The translations under genes and the position numbers were made by a program. From CAYWXV01 sp964462535 (lineage in GTDB: Bacteria; Bacteroidota; Ignavibacteria; OLB7), in NCBI GenBank assembly GCA_964462535.1, contig CAYWXV010000005.1:59697-123696 (forward strand): a stretch of DNA of 64,000 nt. Reading direction: 5' to 3'. Below the pieces are notes generated by a model that saw nothing but the letters and a program-made list of their open reading frames with translations, had not been told where the DNA came from and ran no database searches. Of this stretch, positions 49,891 through 58,748 are shown piece after piece. Position 1 is the first letter of the stretch, and each line of letters starts with the position of its first letter.

Positions 49891-52062
49891 ATGTATTCAC
49901 GCTTCCGATTACCTCTCATCCTGCTGGTCTTCCTGCTCCACGTGGCACTGACAGCCCAAACGCCCGAACCATTCTGGATTCCAACAAACGGACCAACGGG
50001 CGGCATAATGAACTGCCTCTATCGGACGTCGTCGGGGACACTTCTCGCGGGAATGAACCTCGGTGGGATGTATCGATCCACGGACCGCGGGAGGTCGTGG
50101 ACCTCCCCTGCACTCCGCAACTATGGAACTAGCGTGTTCACCTTCATTCAGGACGGGGCAGGTCGCCTGTTCGCTGGTACGGGGTCCGGCGTCTACAAAT
50201 CGAACGACGACGGCCAGACATGGATCCAGTCCAGCAGCGGCCTGTTGATTCGTGAGGCCCGAGATCGTGATCGGACGCTTCTGCGGGGGGAGTACCTCGT
50301 CACGGCATTCGCCTTCGACCGGAGCGGAAGCATACTCGCCGGCCGCTCCGACCCGGGGGGGATTTTCAAGTCGACGGATGGAGGTGATTCGTGGTTCGAC
50401 CTGAAGGTCGGACGGGACGACGTCTCCGACATCATCGTGCGGGGCGATACGATCATTGCAGGTCTGTCTCGAAATGCGCGACTATCACTGCGATCTACCG
50501 ACAATGGCGCCACATGGTCCTACTTCACACCCATCCCCGGCACCGCATCCGGCTTGAAGAGTGTTGCCGTGATTGGAGAATCAGGAACCGAGATCATCGC
50601 ACTCTCCAGATCGGGAAAGGTCTGGCGGGGTTTGTTTGCGGACACGACCTGGACAAGTGATTCCCTCAACCTCTCGCTTCGACTCTTGAAGCCCAACGGG
50701 GATGGCGGAGTGATAGCCTGGGGCGACAGCGGCGTCTTTCTACTCGAGCGGGGTGAATCGAAGTGGAACAGGCTGTTGCCTCACAATACCTTCTTTGCCG
50801 CGCAGACACAGGGAACGGAGTTCTTCACACAGGCAGTTGATGCTCGGTTTCATGTCTACGATGCTGTGCGACCCACGACTGACGTGACACCGACCGGAAT
50901 TGCAAGCAGCTATGTTGCTGGCATGTGTGTGATGGCGAACAACCGCGTTGCGGCCAGGACGGGAACGGTCGGATGGGTAACGACTTCGGACGGTGGAGTC
51001 ACATGGATCCCGTTCTCGACGGGACGGACATCGCTGGACAGCGTTCTGACGTCGTTGCGAAGCTCCACAAATGGCGAATGGCTCGTCGCGCAGACAGAGG
51101 GGGGCGACCCGCATGTTGTTCGAATGACATGGAGGCTCGAGCCAACCGAGGCCGAAGCAATCCCGTTGCCACCGAGCCCACCCACAAGTGCGAAGCCCAT
51201 CGCCGAGGTAACGAACACTGGAACCGTACTGCTCCGGTACAGTGACGTCGTCATTTTCAAATACCCTGTCGCCGGGACCGAGTGGATTCGGGTCAACACG
51301 CCAGGGTCAACACGGTTGAGGACGTTCCTGCATCACAATGGTGTCTTCTACCTTGGCGATTCGCTTGATTGGGCGCGCTCGACCGATGAGGGGGAGACCT
51401 GGGAGCCAATCCCCACCCCGCCTCAACCGTATAACGTCGTTCGCTTCGACAACAACCGAAGCGATCGAGCCGCTATGTTCGCGGGAGACGACCTCTATGT
51501 CACCTCAGACAGTGGTCTGAGTTGGGCGGTTAGCCGATATCTGTACGGCTTGAGGTCCATTAGCATCGGCCCCGGAGGATCCGTGGCGGGATTGGGTACA
51601 CGCGCGATCTCCACCGGCCGGCAGGTTCCCGGAACATGGATCGTGGAGCGCAACTGGGAAGCAGAGGCCCCAGTCGACACGCTCTGGTCGTCGCTCATTA
51701 CGTCGATTGCGTTCGCACCCGATGGTCGCCTGTACGCTGCGACCACGGATGCAGGAGTCTACCGAAGCAGCGCCACGCACGTTTCCAGCGCCCCGTCACG
51801 AGAAGTCACCTTGAGCGACGCCACCGACACGGAGAGGGTGCGCCGGCTCGTGGTTCGAGCAGGATCGTCGATCACGTTTGCGGTCCCACACGATGCAACG
51901 GACCGCGTGACCGTCTATGATCTTCGCGGTCAAGTGGTCGGTGGTGTCGTCACGTCGGCAAGCGGAGGGATCATTTCGTTCATACGGGGAGACGCATCAC
52001 CGGGCATGTATGTCGTGGCCGTTGCATCGCAACCCCGGGTCGTTCTGATAGTCGTTCCCTAG
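49891..52062 (+). CDS. Secreted BNR-repeat propeller protein with T9SS-like tail
   Basis: 723 residues with AAGGAGGAACC before the ATG and signal peptide LPLILLVFLLHVALTAQ. Asp-box/BNR-type units run through the protein: RSTDRGRSWTSP, KSNDDGQTWIQ, KSTDGGDSWFD, RSTDNGATWSYF, TTSDGGVTWIPF, RSTDEGETWEP, TSDSGLSWAV, probably one or two propellers. The end (VTVYDLRGQVVGGVVTSASGG... GMYVVAVASQPRVVLIVVP) fits a T9SS type A domain. No hydrolase motif is apparent, so the likely role is binding or structural outside the cell. The stop TAG coincides with the left end of repeat copy 2. Confidence 0.85.
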   Translation: MYSRFRLPLILLVFLLHVALTAQTPEPFWIPTNGPTGGIMNCLYRTSSGTLLAGMNLGGMYRSTDRGRSWTSPALRNYGTSVFTFIQDGAGRLFAGTGSGVYKSNDDGQTWIQSSSGLLIREARDRDRTLLRGEYLVTAFAFDRSGSILAGRSDPGGIFKSTDGGDSWFDLKVGRDDVSDIIVRGDTIIAGLSRNARLSLRSTDNGATWSYFTPIPGTASGLKSVAVIGESGTEIIALSRSGKVWRGLFADTTWTSDSLNLSLRLLKPNGDGGVIAWGDSGVFLLERGESKWNRLLPHNTFFAAQTQGTEFFTQAVDARFHVYDAVRPTTDVTPTGIASSYVAGMCVMANNRVAARTGTVGWVTTSDGGVTWIPFSTGRTSLDSVLTSLRSSTNGEWLVAQTEGGDPHVVRMTWRLEPTEAEAIPLPPSPPTSAKPIAEVTNTGTVLLRYSDVVIFKYPVAGTEWIRVNTPGSTRLRTFLHHNGVFYLGDSLDWARSTDEGETWEPIPTPPQPYNVVRFDNNRSDRAAMFAGDDLYVTSDSGLSWAVSRYLYGLRSISIGPGGSVAGLGTRAISTGRQVPGTWIVERNWEAEAPVDTLWSSLITSIAFAPDGRLYAATTDAGVYRSSATHVSSAPSREVTLSDATDTERVRRLVVRAGSSITFAVPHDATDRVTVYDLRGQVVGGVVTSASGGIISFIRGDASPGMYVVAVASQPRVVLIVVP

Positions 52063-52214
52063 GAGGCTGTTGAAATACGCACGATCGCTGAGTTTCGCTC
52101 CTCATCGCTCACTGCCGCGTACCTCCGGTACGACTCGTTCGCTCATCGTCGCTCGCATTGACCTCGCGCGATTTGACAAGCCTATTGATCTAATAGATAA
52201 CCAACACTCTCTCA
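52060..52214 (+). repeat. Dispersed stop-codon element, copy 2 (full length, about 155 bp)
   Basis: Starts TAGGAGGCTGTTGAAATACG at the BNR stop codon and ends ...ATAACCAACACTCTCTCA. Aligns over its full length with the reverse complement of copy 1; best blocks are the first 15 bases, CACTGC-CGCGTACC, GTCGC-C-CATTGACCTCGCGCGA and the CCAACA-TCT end. An internal CGTACC-TCC-GGTACG hairpin is present. Left flank is CTAG; the right flank (TCAG) has drifted. Confidence 0.85.
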
Positions 52215-52243
52215 GTGTGCCACGGTGGCCCTGCGGAAACGGG

Positions 52244-52284
52244 CTCGGCCCCAGATTACTCGCGGTTGGTAATCTGGGGCCGAG
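52244..52284. terminator. Terminator-like hairpin between convergent genes
   Basis: Perfect 15-bp stem (52244-52258 with 52270-52284), 11-base loop, between the BNR gene plus its repeat and the convergent Fe-S protein gene. No T run on either side; the length and perfection of the stem still suggest a terminator or mRNA end. Confidence 0.55.
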
Positions 52285-52313
52285 CGCTGTTCCTGACTGA
52301 CGTATCGACTGAA

Positions 52314-54329
52314 CTACTGCGAACTCCGCAACGACTCGAGAACTACCTCCGCGACGTCGCGAACAACCACTCCCCCATCGGGAGCCTTGGTCTTTACTCC
52401 GTCCGTCATCATTGTCATGCAGAAGGGACAGGCCGTGGCGATGGTGGTCGCGCCCGTCCCCAACGCCTCTTCGGTCCGCTCGATGTTGACCCGCTTCCCC
52501 TCCGTCTCTTCCAGATACATCTGTCCGCCCCCTGCACCACAACAGAAACCACGCGACCCGCTCCTCTCCATCTCAACCACCTCGAGCCCTGGCACGTTTT
52601 CGAGCAACGCGCGCGGTGCTTCATAGGTGTTGTTGTATCTCCCCAGGTAGCAGGAGTCGTGATAGGTCACCTTCTGCTGCATCGGGGTCATGGTCTGTAT
52701 GCGCCCTTCCTTGACAAGTCGATCAATGTACTCTGTGTGGTGGATCACCTCGTAGTTGCCACCGAAATCGGGATACTCGTTCTTCAACGTGTTGAAGCAG
52801 TGGGGGCAGGTCGTTACGATCGTCTTGACGTCGTAGCCGTTCAACGTCTCTACATTCATCTGAATCAGCATCTGCGCCAGATACTCGTTCCCCAGGCGAC
52901 GGGCAGGGTCTCCCGTGCACTTCTCCTCCGTGCCGAGGATGCGGAATGAGATCCCGGCATGCTCCATCAACTCGGCGAAGGCCTTCGTCACCTTTCGGTA
53001 GCGGTCGTCATACGAGCCGGCGCACCCCACCCAGAAGAGGACATCGATCGATTGCCGTTCGTCGGTGGTGCTCTCCTCCATCGTCTTGACGTTCGTCCCC
53101 TCCCGCCAATCGGCTCGCTCTGAGGAACTGAAGCCCCACGGCGTGAAGTTGTTCTCCATGTTCTGGAACGCCGGCTGCATCGTCTGCGGAAACTCCGCCT
53201 GCATCATCACCAGCGATCGGCGCAAGTCGACGATCGCCGGAACATGTTCGATCATTACCGGGCATTCCTGCACACAGGCCATGCACGTGGTACACTGCCA
53301 CAAGGCATCGGTCGATATGTAGTCGCCGATGAACGTCTTGTCGTCAGCAGCTGCGCTCTGTTCGCCACCACCCGTGGAGGGGGCTCCCGCGAGTCCCGGG
53401 GCCCTGTCCATCGTTCGATGATGCGTCTCGATGATAATGCGCTTCGGGTCAAGGATCTTGCCGGTAGAGTTTGCCGGGCAGACAGTCGAACACCTGCCAC
53501 AATGCGTGCATGTCATTCCGTCCAGCAGCTGCTTCCACGTGAAATCCTCGACGTCGACCACGCCGAACTTTTCCAGGCCCTCTTCCTCGAAGTCGATCTT
53601 CTTCAGTTTGTTGACCGTCCCCAGTGTCCCGAAGTAGACGTTGGGAACGGAAGTCATCACATGGAGGTGCTTCGAGTACGGAAGGTAATTCATGAACCCA
53701 AGCACCGTCACGATGTGGACCCACCAGGCGACTTCGAACACCACCGAGGCCGTCGACGGGTTGGCGAACATAGGAGCAAGCAGCACACCAATCGGACGGA
53801 CTGCCCATGGTTGCTCCGTTCCGGCGGCAAGGCGTGATGCGTTGGTGATCAGGAGCGACGTGACGACGATCAGAATCAGAACCAATATCAACGTGGCATC
53901 GAGCCGCTCGGAGCGGTCGCCCTGCAGACGCTTCACTCTTGTCACCCAACGACGCCACAGCGCCCACAACGCGCCGACTACTACCGAAAGACAGAAGATG
54001 TCCTGCGAAATCGTGATCGCTGAATAGACCGGTCCCAGCCACGAAATCGTTCCGTGTGGGATGAGTCCTTCAACGATGGACTCGATCACGGCCGCAAGCA
54101 GCACCAGGAAACCCCAGAAGATCATGGCATGGATCGCTCCCGCCACCGGATCGCGGAGCAGCTTTGACTGCCCAATCGCGACCACGAGAACGTTTCGTAT
54201 CCGACCAGGAATATTCTTGAACCGATCCTCAGACCGTCCAATCTTCAGATACCCCACAAGACGCCGGACATTCCATGCAAGCCCGCCGAATGCGATCAGC
54301 AGAAGAATCAGGAAGAGAAGATGCTTCAT
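52314..54329 (-). CDS. Membrane-bound Fe-S oxidoreductase (NarI-like/HdrD-like fusion)
   Basis: 671 residues. The N-terminal 230 residues have about six membrane helices like a b-type cytochrome or NarI-like subunit. Two 4Fe-4S motifs follow: CTHCGRCSTVC near residue 272 and CTTCMACVQECP near 344. The C-terminal half has two CCG-type domains (GCAGSYDDR near 434; HDSCYLG and GFCCGAGGGQMYLEE near 565-600) as in heterodisulfide reductase subunit D and glycolate oxidase iron-sulfur subunits. It probably passes electrons between a soluble donor (often electron-transfer flavoprotein in such fusions) and the quinone pool; the donor is not visible here. Divergent from NDH-2, 207 bases away. Confidence 0.88.
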   Translation of the reverse strand: MKHLLFLILLLIAFGGLAWNVRRLVGYLKIGRSEDRFKNIPGRIRNVLVVAIGQSKLLRDPVAGAIHAMIFWGFLVLLAAVIESIVEGLIPHGTISWLGPVYSAITISQDIFCLSVVVGALWALWRRWVTRVKRLQGDRSERLDATLILVLILIVVTSLLITNASRLAAGTEQPWAVRPIGVLLAPMFANPSTASVVFEVAWWVHIVTVLGFMNYLPYSKHLHVMTSVPNVYFGTLGTVNKLKKIDFEEEGLEKFGVVDVEDFTWKQLLDGMTCTHCGRCSTVCPANSTGKILDPKRIIIETHHRTMDRAPGLAGAPSTGGGEQSAAADDKTFIGDYISTDALWQCTTCMACVQECPVMIEHVPAIVDLRRSLVMMQAEFPQTMQPAFQNMENNFTPWGFSSSERADWREGTNVKTMEESTTDERQSIDVLFWVGCAGSYDDRYRKVTKAFAELMEHAGISFRILGTEEKCTGDPARRLGNEYLAQMLIQMNVETLNGYDVKTIVTTCPHCFNTLKNEYPDFGGNYEVIHHTEYIDRLVKEGRIQTMTPMQQKVTYHDSCYLGRYNNTYEAPRALLENVPGLEVVEMERSGSRGFCCGAGGGQMYLEETEGKRVNIERTEEALGTGATTIATACPFCMTMMTDGVKTKAPDGGVVVRDVAEVVLESLRSSQ

Positions 54330-54536
54330 TTCGGTTTCGAAGGGTCGTGTGCGGCTCTCTTGTCAGCAGAGCGCGGAGAGGGAGAGATTCAGAACGGGGG
54401 CGATTCCGTTCACTGGCTGAATTGGCAAGCGGGCTAAGTTAGAAGATCCCGGCGAACGACGAAATCATCCGAACCACTGTGATGCCGGGTACAGTTCGTT
54501 GCGAACCACACACTGAACACAGCGTAGCCGGACCGC

Positions 54537-55769
54537 ATGAAGAAGAAGATCGTTGTACTCGGATCTGGATTCGGAGCAATCAGCTTCGCCAAGGCTGTTG
54601 ACCTCAGACTCTACGCGGTTACAATCGTCAGCCCGCGAAATCACTTTCTGTTCACCCCCCTCCTTCCAAGCACCACTGTCGGGACCGTTGAGTTCAGGAG
54701 TATCATCGAGCCGGTACGTACTGCCCGGCACGGGGTCGATTACATCCAGGCCTCCTGCACGTCGATCAACCCTGATAACCGAACGATATCGTGCGCGAGT
54801 GTGGAGGGGGCCGCGGAATTCGAACTTCAGTACGACACGCTGATTGTTGCAGTCGGCGCGCGAAACAACACATTCGGGATCCCCGGTGTGGAGGACCACG
54901 CGCACTTCCTTCGAGAGCTCGCTGATGCGCGCGCGATCCGCGAGCACATCGTCGCTTCGCTCGAGCAGGCCGACGTCCCCGGGCTTGACGTCAAGGAGCG
55001 CGAGCGACTGCTGACGTTCGTGGTGGTGGGGGGCGGCCCGACCGGCGTCGAGTTTGCAGCCGAACTTCATGATCTGCTTGACGACGATCTGAAGCGGAGC
55101 TATCCACACCTCGTCGGTGAGACAAGAATCCACCTGTTCGAGGCCGGAGACTCGCTTCTCACATCGTTCGATGAGGATCTCCGGAGCTACACGTTCGATC
55201 ATTTCAAACGAAGCAACATCGGGGTCCATTTGGGGACACGAGTCAAGGAAGTGACGGCCGATGGGCTGGTGTTGGAGAACGACAACGTGATAGCGGCGAA
55301 CACAATCGTCTGGTCGACCGGCAACGCCCCCCTCACATTGATTGCGGGACTTCCGTTCGCGACGGATTCCCTGGGAAGACTTGTCGTTGATGAATTTCTT
55401 CGCATCCCCGAACGTGCTGACATCGTTGCGCTTGGCGATTGCGCGGCGATCTCGGGCTCACGCATTCCCCAGACAGCGCAGGCCGCGATGCAGGAAGGGA
55501 AGTACGTGGCAAAACGACTCAACCGCGAAGGTCGCGGCAAGATGGCAAAGCCCTTCGCGTTCAAGAACCTTGGAATGCTGGCATACGTTGGCGAGGGGCG
55601 GGCGCTTGCCGACATACCTCGTGTGCGATTCTCGTGGAAAGGCTTCCTCACATTTGTCTTCTGGCGGTCAGCCTACCTGACGAGACTCGTGAGCATCAAA
55701 AACAAGGTTCTGGTCTTCTTCGACTGGTGCAAGACGTTCGTCTTTGGTCGAGACCTCAGTCGCTTCTAG
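54537..55769 (+). CDS. ndh: Type II NADH dehydrogenase (NDH-2)
   Basis: 410-residue single-chain, non-pumping NADH:quinone oxidoreductase on the inner face of the cytoplasmic membrane. FAD site: KIVVLGSGFGAISFAKAV at residues 4-21; quinone-side motif HFLFTPLLPSTTVGTVEFRSIIEP; NAD site: VVVGGGPTGVEFAAEL near 163; second FAD motif RADIVALGDCAAI; C-terminal amphipathic anchor SAYLTRLVSIKNKVLVFFDWCKTFVFGRDLSRF. Length is normal. Followed by a strong terminator. With the adjacent Fe-S protein and cytochrome c it outlines an aerobic electron chain. Confidence 0.93.
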   Translation: MKKKIVVLGSGFGAISFAKAVDLRLYAVTIVSPRNHFLFTPLLPSTTVGTVEFRSIIEPVRTARHGVDYIQASCTSINPDNRTISCASVEGAAEFELQYDTLIVAVGARNNTFGIPGVEDHAHFLRELADARAIREHIVASLEQADVPGLDVKERERLLTFVVVGGGPTGVEFAAELHDLLDDDLKRSYPHLVGETRIHLFEAGDSLLTSFDEDLRSYTFDHFKRSNIGVHLGTRVKEVTADGLVLENDNVIAANTIVWSTGNAPLTLIAGLPFATDSLGRLVVDEFLRIPERADIVALGDCAAISGSRIPQTAQAAMQEGKYVAKRLNREGRGKMAKPFAFKNLGMLAYVGEGRALADIPRVRFSWKGFLTFVFWRSAYLTRLVSIKNKVLVFFDWCKTFVFGRDLSRF

Positions 55770-55805
55770 TGGCAAAGCGAGAATCGAAGCAGACAACAAA
55801 TAAAG

Positions 55806-55839
55806 ACGCGGCTTCAGGGGGGAGTATCTGAAGCCGCGT
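55806..55839. terminator. Bidirectional terminator between ndh and cytochrome c genes
   Basis: Perfect 12-bp stem ACGCGGCTTCAG (55806-55817) with 55828-55839, 10-base loop, followed on the plus strand by TTCTTGATT and on the minus strand by TTTATT. Lies 37 bases after ndh and before the convergent cytochrome gene. Confidence 0.8.
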
Positions 55840-55870
55840 TCTTGATTCGATCGTGTTGACGTCGAACGTC

Positions 55871-56509
55871 TTACATCGCCGGAGCCCCACCCTTTGGTGG
55901 TATTGGTGTCGGCACTTTGTTGCTGATCGCAGGGATCGTCCTGAGATAAGCATAGACAGACTTCAGATCGTCGTCCGTCATCTTGCCGTACCACGGCCAC
56001 GGCATCGGCGGGAGGATCGGACGATCCTTACCCATGTGCTTTCCGGTGCGGAGAGCCGCCATAAACGTCTCCTCGCTCCACGATCCTATGCCAGTGAGGC
56101 TGTCTGGCGTGATGTTCTGTGCGAAGCTAACCCCCCACGGACCCCAGTAGGCCGTGTTTGTGGCGGCGCCACCCCATATCCAAGGTCCTGCCGCCGCGGG
56201 AGGATCGGGAAGCGCCATCTCTGCCGGATGCCCCTGCAGCATCTTCGTCATGTCCGGTTCGGGCTGACCGTTGGCACCCATCTTCCAGGGCGTATGGCAG
56301 TCGTTACAGCCGCCGACAGTGACAATGTACTCTCCTCTCTTCACCGGATCCTCGGCCGGCTTCGATGCCGACATCGATGAGGAATCCGACCCTCCCCCCT
56401 CCTTGCCACCACCAGAGTCATTCTTCGAACAGGCTCCAAAGAAGAGAGCCGTCAACAGACCAACGCCAAATACAATCCGCGTGGGGACGGTTGTACGAGG
56501 TGCGCGCAT
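55871..56509 (-). CDS. Lipoprotein cytochrome c
   Basis: 212 residues from ATG 56509, which has GGAGGG 8 bases upstream; the frame continues to 56782 but that part covers the promoter. Lipobox FFGAC (Cys27), a Gly/Ser-rich linker, then a class I c-type heme site CNDCH (Cys68, Cys71, His72) and a candidate axial Met in LPPMPWPWYGKMTDDDLKSVYAYLRT. Attached to the outer face of a membrane, it would carry electrons to a terminal oxidase or another acceptor. The sequence resembles diheme-associated or gluconate-dehydrogenase-type cytochromes, but only one heme site is present. Confidence 0.9.
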   Translation of the reverse strand: MRAPRTTVPTRIVFGVGLLTALFFGACSKNDSGGGKEGGGSDSSSMSASKPAEDPVKRGEYIVTVGGCNDCHTPWKMGANGQPEPDMTKMLQGHPAEMALPDPPAAAGPWIWGGAATNTAYWGPWGVSFAQNITPDSLTGIGSWSEETFMAALRTGKHMGKDRPILPPMPWPWYGKMTDDDLKSVYAYLRTIPAISNKVPTPIPPKGGAPAM

Positions 56510-56664
56510 TAGTGAACCCTCCAGTTCGATAGGTATTGGAAATTCAGAGCACGGTGACGCGAGTGGCCACAGCTTCTGATGAGTTACTCGTGAGACTGCC
56601 GGGAGGCGTGTGAGAGACGGGAATCGGTCCGCAGGAGGACGCGGGGTGTTGTCACCGGGGTGAG

Positions 56665-56695
56665 CAAACGTAACAACGTCGCGACCGCTATGCAA
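56665..56695 (-). promoter_or_regulatory. Promoter of the cytochrome c gene
   Basis: Minus strand: TTG (56695-56693), 20 bases, TACGTTTG (56672-56665); complete match to TTG-N20-TAnnTTTG. Predicted leader of roughly 150 bases before ATG 56509. The region lies between the purB end and the cytochrome start, where no other gene is supported. Confidence 0.7.
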
Positions 56696-56763
56696 GCGCT
56701 CGCGACGTTTATTCTGAACGGGCGCATGATCGTCTGGACGCCCATTCCCCGCACGCCAATACG

Positions 56764-58062
56764 CTACGCGCCCAGGCCACACCTCTCAAAAATGTAGTCG
56801 ACGTTCGCAATCGACTTCTGTAGATCACACAGGCCGTCGATGTCCTCAGGGGACAGGATTGCCGTCAGCTCTGCATCGCGCTTCAATACGGCCGCAAAAT
56901 CCTCGCGCGTTTTCCATACCTCCATCGCGTTGCGCTGCACCATGCGGTACGCATCCTCCCGGCTCAATCCACGCTTTGCCAGCTCCAGTAGGATCGTCTG
57001 GGAGAAATGAAGGCCACTCGTAATCGAGAGGTTCTTCATCATGTTCTCGGGATAGACGATCAGGTTGTCGATCAGGTCGGTCATCTTCGCCAGGATGTAG
57101 TCTAGCGCGATCGTCGAGTCGGGGCAGATGACGCGTTCGACGGACGAGTGACTGATATCACGCTCGTGCCAGAGTGCGACGTTCTCCATTGCCGCAACCG
57201 CGTTCGCCCTGATAATCCGCGCCATCCCGCAAACCCGCTCCGAGATAATCGGATTCCGTTTGTGTGGCATTGCCGAACTCCCCTTCTGACCAGTCGAGAA
57301 GTACTCCTCCGCCTCCAGCACCTCCGTCCGCTGCAAGTGCCGAATCTCCGTCGCGAACTGCTCGAGCGTTGATGCAATGACACCAAGGGTCGTCATGAAT
57401 TCCGCGTGCCGATCGCGCTGCACCACCTGGGTTGTGACGGGATCAGCCTTCAGCCCAAGCCTTTCACAGACATACTCCTCCACTTTCGGGCTGAGATGTT
57501 CGAATGTCCCGACTGCACCGGAGATCTGACCGTACGCGATCACATCGATGGCCCTCTTCATCCGATCGATGTTACGCTCGGTCTCCTGATGCCAGAGAGC
57601 CAGCTTCAATCCGAAGGTCGTTGGCTCGGCGTGGATCCCGTGTGACCGACCGATCATAAGTGTGTGCTTGAATTCACGTGCGCGTCTTGCGAGCACGTCA
57701 CGCAACGCCTCCAGGTCCTTCAGCAGAATCTCCCCTGCCATCTTCAACTGTACGGCCAGACAGGTATCGAGCACATCGCTCGATGTCATACCGAGATGGA
57801 CATAACGAGATGGCTCGCCGACATACTCGGCAACGTTGGTCGTGAATGCGATAACGTCGTGCTTCGTTGTCTCCTCGATCTCAAGAATTCTCTTGACGTC
57901 GAATCGCCCCTTCGCTCGAATAGCCTTTGCCGCTTCCACCGGCACAACGCCGAGTTCTGCCTGTGCTTCTACGGCAAGGGTCTCGATCTCCAGCCAGATC
58001 CGAAAGCGACTCTCGTCCTCCCAGATGGTCCCCATTTGCGGTCGCGTATATCGTGCTATCAT
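56764..58062 (-). CDS. purB: Adenylosuccinate lyase
   Basis: 432 residues, cytoplasmic tetramer, cleaving SAICAR and adenylosuccinate in purine synthesis. Fumarase/aspartase-superfamily motifs: the signature GSSAMPHKRNPI with catalytic Ser loop, EVAEYVGE-like TNVAEYVGEPSRYVHLGMTSSDVLDT, MIGRSHGIHAEPTTFGLKLALW and HERDISHSSVERVICPDST. Length matches the short bacterial-type enzyme (430-435 aa). Divergent from an Lrp regulator. No purine-related neighbour is present, as usual for purB. Confidence 0.95.
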   Translation of the reverse strand: MIARYTRPQMGTIWEDESRFRIWLEIETLAVEAQAELGVVPVEAAKAIRAKGRFDVKRILEIEETTKHDVIAFTTNVAEYVGEPSRYVHLGMTSSDVLDTCLAVQLKMAGEILLKDLEALRDVLARRAREFKHTLMIGRSHGIHAEPTTFGLKLALWHQETERNIDRMKRAIDVIAYGQISGAVGTFEHLSPKVEEYVCERLGLKADPVTTQVVQRDRHAEFMTTLGVIASTLEQFATEIRHLQRTEVLEAEEYFSTGQKGSSAMPHKRNPIISERVCGMARIIRANAVAAMENVALWHERDISHSSVERVICPDSTIALDYILAKMTDLIDNLIVYPENMMKNLSITSGLHFSQTILLELAKRGLSREDAYRMVQRNAMEVWKTREDFAAVLKRDAELTAILSPEDIDGLCDLQKSIANVDYIFERCGLGA

Positions 58063-58073
58063 CGTTCAGTTTC

Positions 58074-58103
58074 TTGTTTGCTTACGAAATCCTTGTATCT
58101 TTG
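58074..58103 (+). promoter_or_regulatory. Promoter of the Lrp-type regulator
   Basis: TTG at 58074-58076, 19 bases, TATCTTTG at 58096-58103: Bacteroidota-type promoter with spacing one shorter than the others here. Predicted start near 58108, leader of about 20 bases to ATG 58130. It overlaps the region upstream of purB, so transcription of the two genes may influence each other. Confidence 0.65.
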
Positions 58104-58129
58104 CGCCCTCACTTTAGAAAACAAAGCGA

Positions 58130-58684
58130 ATGCGCCTTTCCACAGATCTAGACGCCATCGATCTTCGCATCCTGGACGTTCTACAGGGCAACGGTCGAAC
58201 GCAGATGGGAACGCTGGCAGAGATGGTTGGGCTTTCAGCTCCGGCGGTTACGGAGCGGGTGCGCAAGCTGGAAGAGCGTGGAGTGATTGTCGGATTCACG
58301 GCCCAGCTCTCCCCCCTCCCCCTCGGTCTCGACATTGCCGCCTTCATCATGGTGCGCGTCGACTCGTCACGACACTACCCCGGGTTCATTACTCGAGTGA
58401 CCGATCATCCGGAAATCCTGGAGTGCCACGCCATCACAGGCGATGCCAGTCACCTGTTGAAGATTCGCACGAGGAACACAACGACGCTGGAGGCGCTGCT
58501 CGGCGAGATTCAGAAGTGGCCAGGTGTCATTGGTACGCGCACGAGCCTGGTCCTATCGACGCACAAGGAGAACCTGAGACTCCACACAGGGCATCTTGCC
58601 GGGATCATTGCAGAGGAGCGGAACAACGGTGAGAGGAAACCGGCGGCACGTGCAACGACGCCATTCGGAAAGCGCCAAAAGTAG
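58130..58684 (+). CDS. Lrp/AsnC family transcriptional regulator
   Basis: 184 residues. The N-terminal winged helix begins DLDAIDLRILDVLQGNGRTQMGTLAEMVGLSAPAVTERVRKLEERGVIVGFTAQLSP, followed by the RAM ligand-binding domain (LDIAAFIMVRVDSSRHYPGFITRVTDHPEILECHAITGDASHLLKIRTRNTTTLEALLGEIQKWPGVIGTRTSLVLST). These proteins sense amino acids as octamers. A 30-residue basic tail extends beyond the usual 150-160 residues. glnA starts 64 bases downstream on the same strand without a clear promoter of its own, so control of glutamine synthetase is a reasonable hypothesis. Confidence 0.92.
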   Translation: MRLSTDLDAIDLRILDVLQGNGRTQMGTLAEMVGLSAPAVTERVRKLEERGVIVGFTAQLSPLPLGLDIAAFIMVRVDSSRHYPGFITRVTDHPEILECHAITGDASHLLKIRTRNTTTLEALLGEIQKWPGVIGTRTSLVLSTHKENLRLHTGHLAGIIAEERNNGERKPAARATTPFGKRQK

Positions 58685-58748
58685 ATAAGAGCTTCGAGAA
58701 ATATCCTATCAAACCATTACCCACCAACCGCAGGAGCAGCACAACACG

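Noticed and set aside
57664..58632. 322-codon plus-strand open frame across purB and the Lrp gene
   Set aside because: Crosses two divergent, confidently assigned genes and has no domain.
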